DNA of 47,647 bases from Tyzzerella sp. UBA1042 (GTDB lineage Bacteria; Bacillota; Clostridia; Lachnospirales; Anaerotignaceae), in NCBI GenBank assembly GCA_002316675.1, contig DCDZ01000030.1, positions 27,351 to 74,997 on the forward strand. The letters run 5' to 3'. The notes below the pieces were generated by a model. The model saw nothing but the letters and a program-made list of their open reading frames with translations. It made no database searches and had not been told where the DNA came from. Of this stretch, positions 33,602 through 41,255 are shown in pieces (within the stretch, counting starts at the first letter, position 1; the number at the start of each line of letters is the position of its first letter). A program made the translations under genes and the position numbers.

Positions 33602-33793
33602 ATGAATGGACAAAACAGAGCCGATATTAAAATCGGTGCAGCAGTAAAAATTGTATTGAAGGCTGATCAAAAAACAGGAGTCCTCACAGAGGGAACCGTG
33701 AAAAAGATACTGACCAACAGCAGCTTTCATCCCCATGGCATCAAGGTAATGCTCACCGATGGTCAAGTGGGAAGGGTACAGGAAATTCTTTAA
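33602..33793 (+). CDS. ywbE: YwbE-family protein (DUF2196)
   Basis: A 63-residue protein. NRADIKIGAAVKIVLKADQKTG and the end HPHGIKVMLTDGQVGRVQ match the YwbE family, small beta-rich proteins of unknown role. The ATG at 33602 follows AAGGAGAATAT; the frame extends upstream into hydF without a ribosome site. It is the last gene of the hyd operon, ahead of a strong terminator. Confidence 0.9.
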   Translation: MNGQNRADIKIGAAVKIVLKADQKTGVLTEGTVKKILTNSSFHPHGIKVMLTDGQVGRVQEIL

Positions 33794-33825
33794 ATCAAAT
33801 TAACAGTGCAGCAGGCATAAAACAG

Positions 33826-33866
33826 AAAAAGGTTAGAAGCGAAATATTCGGCTTCTAACCTTTTTT
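33826..33866. terminator. Bidirectional terminator between ywbE and the XRE-cupin gene
   Basis: AAAAAGGTTAGAAGC and GCTTCTAACCTTTTTT form a 15-bp stem, with T runs on both strands. It serves the rightward hyd operon and could also stop the leftward operon. Confidence 0.9.
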
Positions 33867-33982
33867 CGTAAGCTGCAAGGGCGGGGGTTTTCATTTCATT
33901 TGTTTTGCAGGGATTCTTGTTCCTATGGCAAAGATCATTTTTGGTGGAGCACTCGGATATGAAACTGCCCTATCCCGTAAAA

Positions 33983-34552
33983 TTAAGCATAATAAATAAC
34001 CATGCAAAGTTGAATGGTTTCAGAGGCACAGTTTTCGTAGGTATGGGCTTGGTCGGCTTTATAGTGTATGGAATGTCCCGCAGGGACGGTATAGGCCTTA
34101 TTTTCCAAATGTAGGGTCAATGTACCTGCATACACCAATATAAATTCTTCCGTACCGGGATCATGGGGCGTGGACACACTTTTGGCGCCTGCCGCCAATT
34201 CGATATGCAAAATTTCAAAATTTCTGCCCGGTGCAAAGGGAAATACGGGGTACAGCGAAAAGCTGTCCGTATCATTGGTCAGCGGGGGAACGGCACGGTT
34301 TTCAACCACCTGCACCTCCTGTTTTGATTGCAGCAAAAGAGAGGTAAAGGAAATTTTAAGCCCTGTGGCGATTTTCCATAGGGTTGCCACGGAAGGGCTG
34401 GATTCTCCCCGTTCGATCTGCCCCAGCATACTTTTGCTGACACCGGATACCCTTGACACATCCTCTAAGGTAAGGTTACGCTCTTTTCGCAGGGCTTTTA
34501 AGTTTTGTGATATAATCCCGTTCAAATTTTCAATATCCTGTAAATCTGCCAT
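33983..34552 (-). CDS. XRE-family transcriptional regulator with cupin sensor domain
   Basis: A 189-residue regulator. The N-terminal HTH is at about residues 15-70 (SRVSGVSKSMLGQIERGESSPS). The C-terminal cupin domain holds HDPGTEEFILVYAGTL and VPAGHSIHYKADQAHTYEN. XRE-cupin proteins usually control nearby catabolic genes in response to a small ligand bound in the cupin. It is the last gene of the leftward operon, 40 bases after the activase, and probably controls the glycyl radical enzyme. Confidence 0.92.
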   Translation of the reverse strand: MADLQDIENLNGIISQNLKALRKERNLTLEDVSRVSGVSKSMLGQIERGESSPSVATLWKIATGLKISFTSLLLQSKQEVQVVENRAVPPLTNDTDSFSLYPVFPFAPGRNFEILHIELAAGAKSVSTPHDPGTEEFILVYAGTLTLHLENKAYTVPAGHSIHYKADQAHTYENCASETIQLCMVIYYA

Positions 34553-34592
34553 ACCTGCCTACTTTCTTCGTTCCATGGATAAAACGCGCTTT

Positions 34593-35354
34593 TTAACGGT
34601 AAGAAACCGTTTCTATGTCATATTCGTGGGCCAATTCTGTAAATTCCTCAATCAGCGAGGCCTCGGGTGTGCCAAAGCTTTTCTCCGGCAGAGGCATACC
34701 CAGTTGCTTATATTTCTCCTCGCCAAATTGATGATAGGGGAGGAATTCCAGCTGCGCATCGGGTACATTCTGTTGTATAAAAGAAAAGGTTTCTTTCATG
34801 TTGTCTCGATCCGCATTCACATTGACAATGGTGGGGATTCGTAGCACCATCGGAATGCCCAAGGCGTAGGTTTTTTTTATATTTTCATGAATCAAGGCAT
34901 TGTCCTTCTGCGTCCAACGGAGATGCTTCCGGGGGTCCATCAGCTTGCAATCCATAAAAATCAGATCCATTTTTTGCAGTATATCACAAACGGCATCAAA
35001 TGAAAAGTAGCCGCAGGTTTCCAGAGCAAGGTGAATGCCCATATCATAAAGGCGGTTTACCAAAGAGCGCAAAAACTCCGTTTGGAAGGTTGCCTCTCCC
35101 CCGGAAAAAGTGACGCCGCCCTTGGAATGACGATAAAAAATCATCTGCTTTTTTATTTTTTCGATCACTCGGTCTGCGGTCATATAGCTTGTCATGGGAT
35201 TTTTCAGCGTAAGGCCCTCGGGGTTTGCGCACCATGCACAGCGCAGGGGGCAGCCGGCCATAAAAATGATGGTGCGGATGCCGTTTCCATCGTTTACGGA
35301 AAAATTTTGCAGCTGGAGGATATAGCCGCCGTTTGCGTCAGTTTTGGCAGTCAT
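34593..35354 (-). CDS. Glycyl radical enzyme activating protein (short form)
   Basis: A 253-residue radical SAM activase with Cys35, Cys39 and Cys42 in GCPLRCAWCANPEG. It abstracts hydrogen from the glycyl loop of its partner. The CPLRCxWCxNPE motif is that of activases for dehydratases and decarboxylases. Those are usually about 300 residues and have an inserted ferredoxin-like domain with extra CxxC clusters right after this motif. Here the insert is absent and the length is close to that of pyruvate formate-lyase activase. It is encoded 116 bases after the glycyl radical enzyme. Confidence 0.92.
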   Translation of the reverse strand: MTAKTDANGGYILQLQNFSVNDGNGIRTIIFMAGCPLRCAWCANPEGLTLKNPMTSYMTADRVIEKIKKQMIFYRHSKGGVTFSGGEATFQTEFLRSLVNRLYDMGIHLALETCGYFSFDAVCDILQKMDLIFMDCKLMDPRKHLRWTQKDNALIHENIKKTYALGIPMVLRIPTIVNVNADRDNMKETFSFIQQNVPDAQLEFLPYHQFGEEKYKQLGMPLPEKSFGTPEASLIEEFTELAHEYDIETVSYR

Positions 35355-35470
35355 AGAAGCCCCTTTCTAAGCTTGAAAGCTTTCGTTATAAGCCCCTTTT
35401 AAAATATATAAAAAGGGGCTGGTATCAGACACGATATAGTGTTCAGCATAGCGTACAGAATGTAGACAAC

Positions 35471-37840
35471 TTAGAATTCTGCGTGCTCTGTTCTCGCAAT
35501 AATGGCATCCTGCATGGATTTGGAGAGGTTTACAAACTGGGTGCTGTAGCCTGCCACCCGCACCAGCAGGTCTTTGTAGTTTTCCGGCGTTTTTTGTGCT
35601 TTTTTCAAAATTTCCGAGGAAATGGTATTAAACTGCACATGGAAAGCGCCTAAAGAAAAGCAAGCCTGAATCATGGCGCCTAGGTTTGCCTGCCCCCGTT
35701 TGGTTGCCACCAAATCATGATTTAAGCGAAGGTTTAATAAGGTTCCGCCGGAATGCATTTCCTGATTCATTTTGGCTGCGGAACGCATTGCCGCCAGGGG
35801 GGTTGCCGTATCCGTTCCTACATAAGGAGAAACACCCTCGCTGGAGGGTTCCTTCGCCTTTCTGCCGCAAGGGGTTGCACCCAATACCTTACCCATAGGC
35901 AGATAATTGGAAATACCCATAAAAGCAGTGTTGAAGGTCGCCCCATTGATGTCCTTGTACTGATGGATTTCTTTATAGTAGAAATTGCAGATTTCTCTTG
36001 CGATGCTGTCCACATAATCATCATCATTGCCGTATTTTGGCGCCTTCTGCGCCAGCTTCCGCAGGGCATCATAGCCTTCCCAATTTGCCGCCATGGCCTT
36101 GGAAAATTCTTCTGAGGAGGCGATTTTTTCTTCAAATACAAGTTTTTTGATGGCCGCAAGGGAGTTTGCCACAACGGCAAGGCCGATACCTGTAATTACG
36201 GGGCCGATGTTATATTTTGCGCCGCCCATGCTTAAATCTTGCCCTTTTTCCATACAGTCTTCAATGCAGGAGGAAAGGAAGGGTCTGGGTACCAACTCTT
36301 GATGCAATCTTTGGGCTTCAAGGGTAGCAATCACGGAATGCTTGCAAAGGTTGGCAAATTGCTTGTAGAAGGCATTTTCTACTTCTTCATAAGAAGCAAA
36401 TTCCGTCATAGGCTTTTCGTCCAGGCCGATTTTTTCATCGGTCAAGCGGGTTTTTCCTTGGTTTAAGGCAAACTCCAATGCACTGCCGAAGTTTACGTTT
36501 ACTGCTGCCGTCCATTCTCCGGTTTTACGGAAATGGGGTACAACGCAGCCGCAGTTGCTCCAGTCTCTTGCATCCTCGGGAGCGTAGCCCACATTCAAAA
36601 GCATTTGATAGCCGACGCTGTCGTTATGGATGGCAGGGAAGCCTGTGCCCACACTCACCAGATGGGTTACGGCATCCATAAATTCTTGGGGAGCATCGGC
36701 ATGAATGCGCACGCTCAATCCGGGTTGATGGGTTTTCACTTCTTCCGTGGCTTTGAGGGCCATAAAGGTTACGGCGTTGGTTGCGTCCCTGCCGTCTCGG
36801 GTGCGGCCGCCAACGGTTAGGTTTTGGAATTGGTTGTAGCCGGCGAAAAAATCAGCAGTATTGGCGGAAATGGTCCATACCCATTCGGAATATTTTAGCC
36901 AAAGGGCATCCACCAATTCTTGGGCAAACCCGGGGGTGATTTTTCCCGCTTTACAGTCCGCTTCATAATAAGGGTTCATGTACTGGTCAAAGCGACCAGG
37001 GTTCAATGCCAACGGATTTTCCGAAAGAATTGCGCCGATTTGGGTAAACCAAATAAATTGCAGTGCCTCGTAGAATGTGGTAGGAGGATGCGCGGGCACA
37101 CGGCGGCAATTCTTGCCTATCTGCTCCAGCTCCGCTTTTCGCACAGGGTCTTTTTCCTCTTCAGCCATTTTGAAGGCAAGGTCTGCATAACGGTTTGCAT
37201 ACAGAATAATGCCCTTGGAGGTCCATACTACGGATTCATAAAATTCTTTTTTCTTCGCATTCTCTACGGAGGTGTTCTCCAAGGCGTTATATTTTTCCTC
37301 CGCTTCTTTTAAAATACCGCCGAAGCCTTTTACAAACAGAACATCCTGATAATCCGGTGTAAGCTCACCCACAGCCTGCCGCCATTTAGAATCGTTATCC
37401 ACGATGCCGGTATCCACAACCACCTTGGCTGTTTCTTTTGGCAATCTGGCAAGGAAGCTTTCTTCTAAGGATTTGCCCTTCCAGTAGGGGAAAATATTTT
37501 TTCTTACAAATGCCCTTTGCTCCTCTGTCATAACATAAGGGTCTTGGGGTCTGGTATCAAAGTGATCCATTTCACGATCCACCCATGTCCAAGAAAATTC
37601 GGGGGTTAAAATGCCGCATTTGCGGAATTCTCCCGTGGCTCCCACAATCAGCTCTCCTTCAAAAATAGTAAGCTTTAATTGGGCGCAAGTATCATAAAAT
37701 GCTTTTGCACGACGAATGGGGATGGCTTCCCCTTCCGTTTTTTTATGAGATTCGGTCCAGAGCAATGCTCTGTCATAGGAAATTGCGGGCTTTGCATTTA
37801 CATAGTTTTGTCTGATTTTTTCAATACGCGGTGTAATCAT
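35471..37840 (-). CDS. Glycyl radical enzyme of unknown substrate (PFL2/dehydratase-like fold)
   Basis: A 789-residue enzyme of full family length. The radical Gly is Gly764 in VRVAGYS, and the finger-loop catalytic Cys is Cys432 in CGCVVP. Known dehydratases, C-S or C-N lyases and decarboxylases of this family (glycerol dehydratase, CutC, HypD) have Glu two residues after that Cys; here it is Val434. Pyruvate formate-lyase has a CC pair, which is also absent. The overall sequence is nearest to the HypD/PflD group (for example KYGNDDDYVDSIAREI), but the reaction cannot be assigned. GGAGTGTTCTT-like sequence precedes the ATG. It needs strict anaerobiosis and the neighbouring activase. Confidence 0.9.
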   Translation of the reverse strand: MITPRIEKIRQNYVNAKPAISYDRALLWTESHKKTEGEAIPIRRAKAFYDTCAQLKLTIFEGELIVGATGEFRKCGILTPEFSWTWVDREMDHFDTRPQDPYVMTEEQRAFVRKNIFPYWKGKSLEESFLARLPKETAKVVVDTGIVDNDSKWRQAVGELTPDYQDVLFVKGFGGILKEAEEKYNALENTSVENAKKKEFYESVVWTSKGIILYANRYADLAFKMAEEEKDPVRKAELEQIGKNCRRVPAHPPTTFYEALQFIWFTQIGAILSENPLALNPGRFDQYMNPYYEADCKAGKITPGFAQELVDALWLKYSEWVWTISANTADFFAGYNQFQNLTVGGRTRDGRDATNAVTFMALKATEEVKTHQPGLSVRIHADAPQEFMDAVTHLVSVGTGFPAIHNDSVGYQMLLNVGYAPEDARDWSNCGCVVPHFRKTGEWTAAVNVNFGSALEFALNQGKTRLTDEKIGLDEKPMTEFASYEEVENAFYKQFANLCKHSVIATLEAQRLHQELVPRPFLSSCIEDCMEKGQDLSMGGAKYNIGPVITGIGLAVVANSLAAIKKLVFEEKIASSEEFSKAMAANWEGYDALRKLAQKAPKYGNDDDYVDSIAREICNFYYKEIHQYKDINGATFNTAFMGISNYLPMGKVLGATPCGRKAKEPSSEGVSPYVGTDTATPLAAMRSAAKMNQEMHSGGTLLNLRLNHDLVATKRGQANLGAMIQACFSLGAFHVQFNTISSEILKKAQKTPENYKDLLVRVAGYSTQFVNLSKSMQDAIIARTEHAEF

Positions 37841-38317
37841 AAGAACACTCCTTTGCTGGATGGCATGATGGTTGGTATTTTGTGCGTTTTACTGTTTATA
37901 TGTGCGTTATATTAATCAAGTTACTATTGAATGGTAAAATTGTCAACAGAGAAACAAAAAAAATTAGAAAAACGGGAATACTGCCAATTTCGGCAGGTAT
38001 TTTTGGTGCAAAAATAGATAGATCCCTTCTTTATTTTTATTTATTGTTAAATCTTGCGTTTCATTGTAATATCTTTTTTAAAACTGCAAAGGATAGTAGC
38101 ATATTTGTAAAATTCCGTTTTAAATATCCCAAAAAAAGGATTTTCTCTGATTGGAGACGGGTTTTTATAATTTTGAGGAAGAAGAATTTGGGATTGCATT
38201 TGATTGTCTAAAAAAATACAATATTACACAAATTCTAAAAATGAATTTTTGCTGAAATTTGTATATATTAAACATAAATTTTTAAATATTTATAGTTTTT
38301 CGTACATTTTAGTTTTT
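37841..38317. other. Divergent non-coding region, left part
   Basis: This is the leader of the glycyl radical enzyme operon (leftward) and has no convincing gene; an AT-rich 109-codon frame lacks a ribosome site. CTGCC-AATTTC-GGCAG near 37981 can form a hairpin. At 37861-37876 TGGCATGATGGTTGGT matches the sigma-54 promoter at 38318 in 14 of 16 bases but lacks the GC of the -12 element. Confidence 0.45.
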
Positions 38318-38333
38318 TGGCATGATAGTTGCT
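38318..38333 (+). promoter_or_regulatory. Sigma-54 (-24/-12) promoter
   Basis: TGGCATGATAGTTGCT matches the sigma-54 consensus TGGCACGnnnnTTGCW with one mismatch. The GG and GC are spaced by the required 10 bases. It points toward the sigma-54 activator gene, with a leader of about 460 bases. Confidence 0.75.
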
Positions 38334-38629
38334 TTAATATTGGGTGAATGGATAAGGAGAATTCTTAGGCAAATATGTATCAATCTTTCAGGTATCGTTT
38401 TCAGCGCAAAATTTTTCGGCGAAGGGTAGGAAAAAGGAATTGTTTATAAGATTTAACAAACAAAATGGTACATAAACATACTGACAGAGTCCCCAATTTA
38501 GAGGCTATTTTACGTTTTTAGACATTGTATCAACAAAAGAGAGACAGAATACGATGAAAAACTATAAAATTCCCCGGAAATGTGCTACCATAAAGCACAA
38601 ATGATATTTGTATCAAAACGGAGAAAAAT

Positions 38630-38664
38630 GTCTCTGAAAAGAGACTGTGTCTCTAAACAGAGAA
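38630..38664. promoter_or_regulatory. Tandem inverted repeats, likely activator-binding sites
   Basis: GTCTCTGAAAAGAGAC (38630-38645) is a perfect palindrome with a 4-base centre. GTCTCT-AAAC-AGAGAA (38649-38664) is a second copy with one mismatch, 19 bases centre to centre. A half-site AGAGAC occurs at 38540-38545. This arrangement resembles an upstream activator sequence for a sigma-54 activator, although it lies downstream of the promoter at 38318. Confidence 0.6.
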
Positions 38665-38801
38665 ATCATTCTTTGATTGGAGAATATTGGGTCGGTAAAG
38701 TCAATATTGCATGATCAAAAGCTTTACAATGTATCATTTTATGAATTCTTTTGTTACTGCGTTCAAGGGGAAAGCGCTCACAATTTCATGGAGGAGTTTT
38801 T

Positions 38802-40211
38802 ATGGAAAACAATCATAACAGATACAAGTATATATTTGACGAGATCCTTAGCCTTTCGGATGACGGTTTTATTGTGGTGGATACCCAGGGTGTTATCACT
38901 GATATTAATGATCAGTATTGCAAATACCTGAAAACCACGAAGGAGGAGGCCGTAGGAAGAGTCATCAAAGAAATAATACCAAACACAAAAATGTTTGATA
39001 TTATGAAAAACGCGTATAAAGAAGAGGGGGCGATTTTGCGGTTACAGGAACAAAGGGACGATGTGGAGGATGCAACCTTTTTGGTAAACCGTTCCTGTGT
39101 TTATGATGATAACAAAAAAGTCATTGCTGGGGTAGCGCAAGTAAAATTTAGGCTTCAGACGCTGGACTCTGCGAAAAAGCTGATTCAAGAATATGCGGAA
39201 TTTGAATTCTATAAAGAGGAGTACCGCAAAAAAAATACAGCGGGATATTGTTCCTTTGATACGGTGCTGGGAGAAAGCCAGAAGTTTAGAGAGTTAAAAA
39301 AGCGAGGAATAAAAGCTGCCAGAACCTCCTTTTCTGTTCTTCTGACGGGAGAGACGGGAACCGGAAAAGAGGTATTTGCAACGGCAATACATTATAGCAG
39401 TGACAGGCGGGAAAAACCCATGGTCAGCATAAACTGCGCCGCCATTCCGGCAGAGCTGCTGGAAAGCGAACTGTTTGGCTATGAAGAAGGTGCATTTACC
39501 GGAGCCAAAAAAGGCGGCAAAAAAGGGAAGTTTGAACTTGCAAATAAAGGAACTCTGTTTCTTGATGAAATTGGAGATATGCCTTTGGGTATGCAGGCAA
39601 AGCTTTTAAGGGTTTTGCAAGAGCGGGAAGTTGAAAAAATAGGAAGCTATAAGCCGGTCCCCGTTGATGTAAGAATCATTGCGGCCACAAGAAAAAATCT
39701 GTATGAAATGATGCAAAATGGCGAGTTCCGTGAAGATTTATATTATAGGCTGAATGTAATTAATATTGAAATGATTCCCTTAAGGGGGCGTCAAGAGGAT
39801 ATACTTGAGCTTGCAAATCATTTTCTAAAGCGGCTGAATAATGACTATAAAACGGCGATCACCCTTTCAAAAGAGGTGAAGGAATGCTTTAAAAGCTATT
39901 CTTGGCCGGGAAATGTACGGGAGCTGGACAACGTAATTAAAAGCGCCTATGCTTCCTGTGAAAATTTCACCATTCAGTTATCTGATTTGCCCAGTAAAAT
40001 GGGATCCAGACATCGCTTTGGTACATTTGAAGAAAGCGACGGAAAGAAACTGAGCCAAGTCATGGATGATTACGAAAAAAATATTATCATAGAAGCATTA
40101 ACCAGAAATGAGTGGAATTGCCAAAGTGCGGCGGATGAATTAGGAATCCATCGCAGTGCAATTTACAAGAAAATAGCGAAGCATGATATAAAGCAATTTC
40201 ATCGAAAATAG
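38802..40211 (+). CDS. PAS-domain sigma-54-dependent transcriptional activator
   Basis: A 469-residue enhancer-binding protein. A PAS sensor domain occupies about residues 10-110. The AAA+ domain has Walker A GETGTGKE at 183-190, the sigma-54 contact loop GAFTGA at 230-235 and Walker B LFLDEIGDM at 252-260. The C-terminal Fis-type HTH includes DELGIHRSAIYKK. The ATG at 38802 is used because ATGGAGGAG lies 7 bases upstream; the longer frame from 38751 has no such site. It lies upstream of crotonase, CoA-transferase and permease genes and probably controls them, the glycyl radical enzyme, or both, in response to a small molecule. Confidence 0.93.
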   Translation: MENNHNRYKYIFDEILSLSDDGFIVVDTQGVITDINDQYCKYLKTTKEEAVGRVIKEIIPNTKMFDIMKNAYKEEGAILRLQEQRDDVEDATFLVNRSCVYDDNKKVIAGVAQVKFRLQTLDSAKKLIQEYAEFEFYKEEYRKKNTAGYCSFDTVLGESQKFRELKKRGIKAARTSFSVLLTGETGTGKEVFATAIHYSSDRREKPMVSINCAAIPAELLESELFGYEEGAFTGAKKGGKKGKFELANKGTLFLDEIGDMPLGMQAKLLRVLQEREVEKIGSYKPVPVDVRIIAATRKNLYEMMQNGEFREDLYYRLNVINIEMIPLRGRQEDILELANHFLKRLNNDYKTAITLSKEVKECFKSYSWPGNVRELDNVIKSAYASCENFTIQLSDLPSKMGSRHRFGTFEESDGKKLSQVMDDYEKNIIIEALTRNEWNCQSAADELGIHRSAIYKKIAKHDIKQFHRK

Positions 40212-40314
40212 TTGAGGCAAAATGAACCAAAAAAATAACAAAAATATCCATTGAAATTATACAACTTTTGTTGTGTTGATTTTAATGTTATTTTTACACT
40301 CATTTTTAGAGTGC

Positions 40315-40355
40315 ATCCCAAAAAATAAGGGATTTTTATAAAAAAATTGTATAAT
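40315..40355 (+). promoter_or_regulatory. Hairpin and -10-like element upstream of crotonase
   Basis: ATCCC (40315-40319) and GGGAT (40329-40333) form a weak hairpin followed by TTTTA, perhaps ending the activator transcript. TATAAT at 40350-40355 is a good -10 without a clear -35. No sigma-54 element was found between 40212 and 40394. ACAAC-TTTT-GTTGT at 40261-40274 is a further short palindrome. Confidence 0.4.
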
Positions 40356-40394
40356 TTAACCAAAAACGTGTGATATGAATAAGGAGGAACTAAA

Positions 40395-41189
40395 ATGAAA
40401 TTTGAAGAGCTTGCAGCAAAATTAGAATGTATTAAAATCGAGGTAGAAAACAACATTCTCATTGTTACCATGAACCGTCCAAAGTCTATGAATGCACTCA
40501 ATAGCGAGACATTGGATGAGCTTCACCTGATTTTTGATTATGCAGCAGCAGAAAAAGAAGTGTACGGTGTAATTATTACCGGTGAAGGCAAGGCTTTTGT
40601 TGCCGGTGCAGACATCGTTCAGATGAAGCCATACAAAAGTGAAGACGGCAGAGATTATGCAGGCTATGCACAATCCACATTCAATAAAATTGAAGCTCTT
40701 TCCAAGCCGGTTATTGCCGCTGTAAACGGATATGCCCTTGGCGGTGGCTGTGAATTATCCTTGAGCTGCGATATTAGAATTGTTTCTGAAAAAGCACAGT
40801 TTGGCCAGCCCGAAGTTACTCTTGGTATCATTCCTTGCTTCGGCGGCACACAGAGACTGCCCAGATTGATTGGCGCAGGCCTTGCAAAACAAATGATTTA
40901 TACCGGTAAGTTTATTTCTGCCCAGGAAGCATTGCAGTTCGGCTTGGCAAATAAGGTGGTTGCACCGGAAGAATTATTGCCTGCAGCAAAAGCTATGATG
41001 GAAGATATTTTTAAAGTATCCCCTGTAGCAATCAAGTATGCGAAGCTTGCAATTAATAAAGGCGCAGATTTAGACCTTTCCAATGCATTGGAATTTGAGA
41101 AAGACTTGGTTGGCCTTTGCTTTGCAACAGAAGACAAAGAAGTTGGCATGAATGCATTTTTAAATAAAGAAAAACCTTCATTTAGATAA
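40395..41189 (+). CDS. Enoyl-CoA hydratase / 3-hydroxybutyryl-CoA dehydratase (crotonase)
   Basis: A 264-residue crotonase-fold enzyme. Both catalytic glutamates are present, Glu120 in GGGCELSL and Glu140 in FGQPEVTLGI, 20 residues apart as in rat enoyl-CoA hydratase. The oxyanion hole segments GKAFVAGAD and GYALGGG are intact. It reversibly hydrates crotonyl-CoA or similar short enoyl-CoA esters. AAGGAGG precedes the ATG. Placed with a CoA-transferase and permease, it probably dehydrates an imported hydroxyacid after CoA activation rather than serving the butyrate pathway, whose other genes are absent. Confidence 0.9.
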   Translation: MKFEELAAKLECIKIEVENNILIVTMNRPKSMNALNSETLDELHLIFDYAAAEKEVYGVIITGEGKAFVAGADIVQMKPYKSEDGRDYAGYAQSTFNKIEALSKPVIAAVNGYALGGGCELSLSCDIRIVSEKAQFGQPEVTLGIIPCFGGTQRLPRLIGAGLAKQMIYTGKFISAQEALQFGLANKVVAPEELLPAAKAMMEDIFKVSPVAIKYAKLAINKGADLDLSNALEFEKDLVGLCFATEDKEVGMNAFLNKEKPSFR

Positions 41190-41200
41190 CTATAATAGTT

Positions 41201-41226
41201 GGCTTTACCCCTTTTGGGGTAAAGCC
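41201..41226. promoter_or_regulatory. Intercistronic hairpin between crotonase and CoA-transferase genes
   Basis: Perfect 11-bp arms, GGCTTTACCCC and GGGGTAAAGCC, surround TTTT. There is no T run on the plus strand, so it may be an RNA processing or stability element, or a partial terminator. AACTATAATAGTT (41188-41200) next to it is also palindromic. Confidence 0.55.
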
Positions 41227-41255
41227 GCAAAAAAAAGCGATTCGAGGTATTTAAA

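Noticed and set aside
37882..38211. 109-codon open frame on the plus strand in the divergent region
   Set aside because: No ribosome site, AT-driven composition and no family features; it lies in the leader of the glycyl radical enzyme operon.
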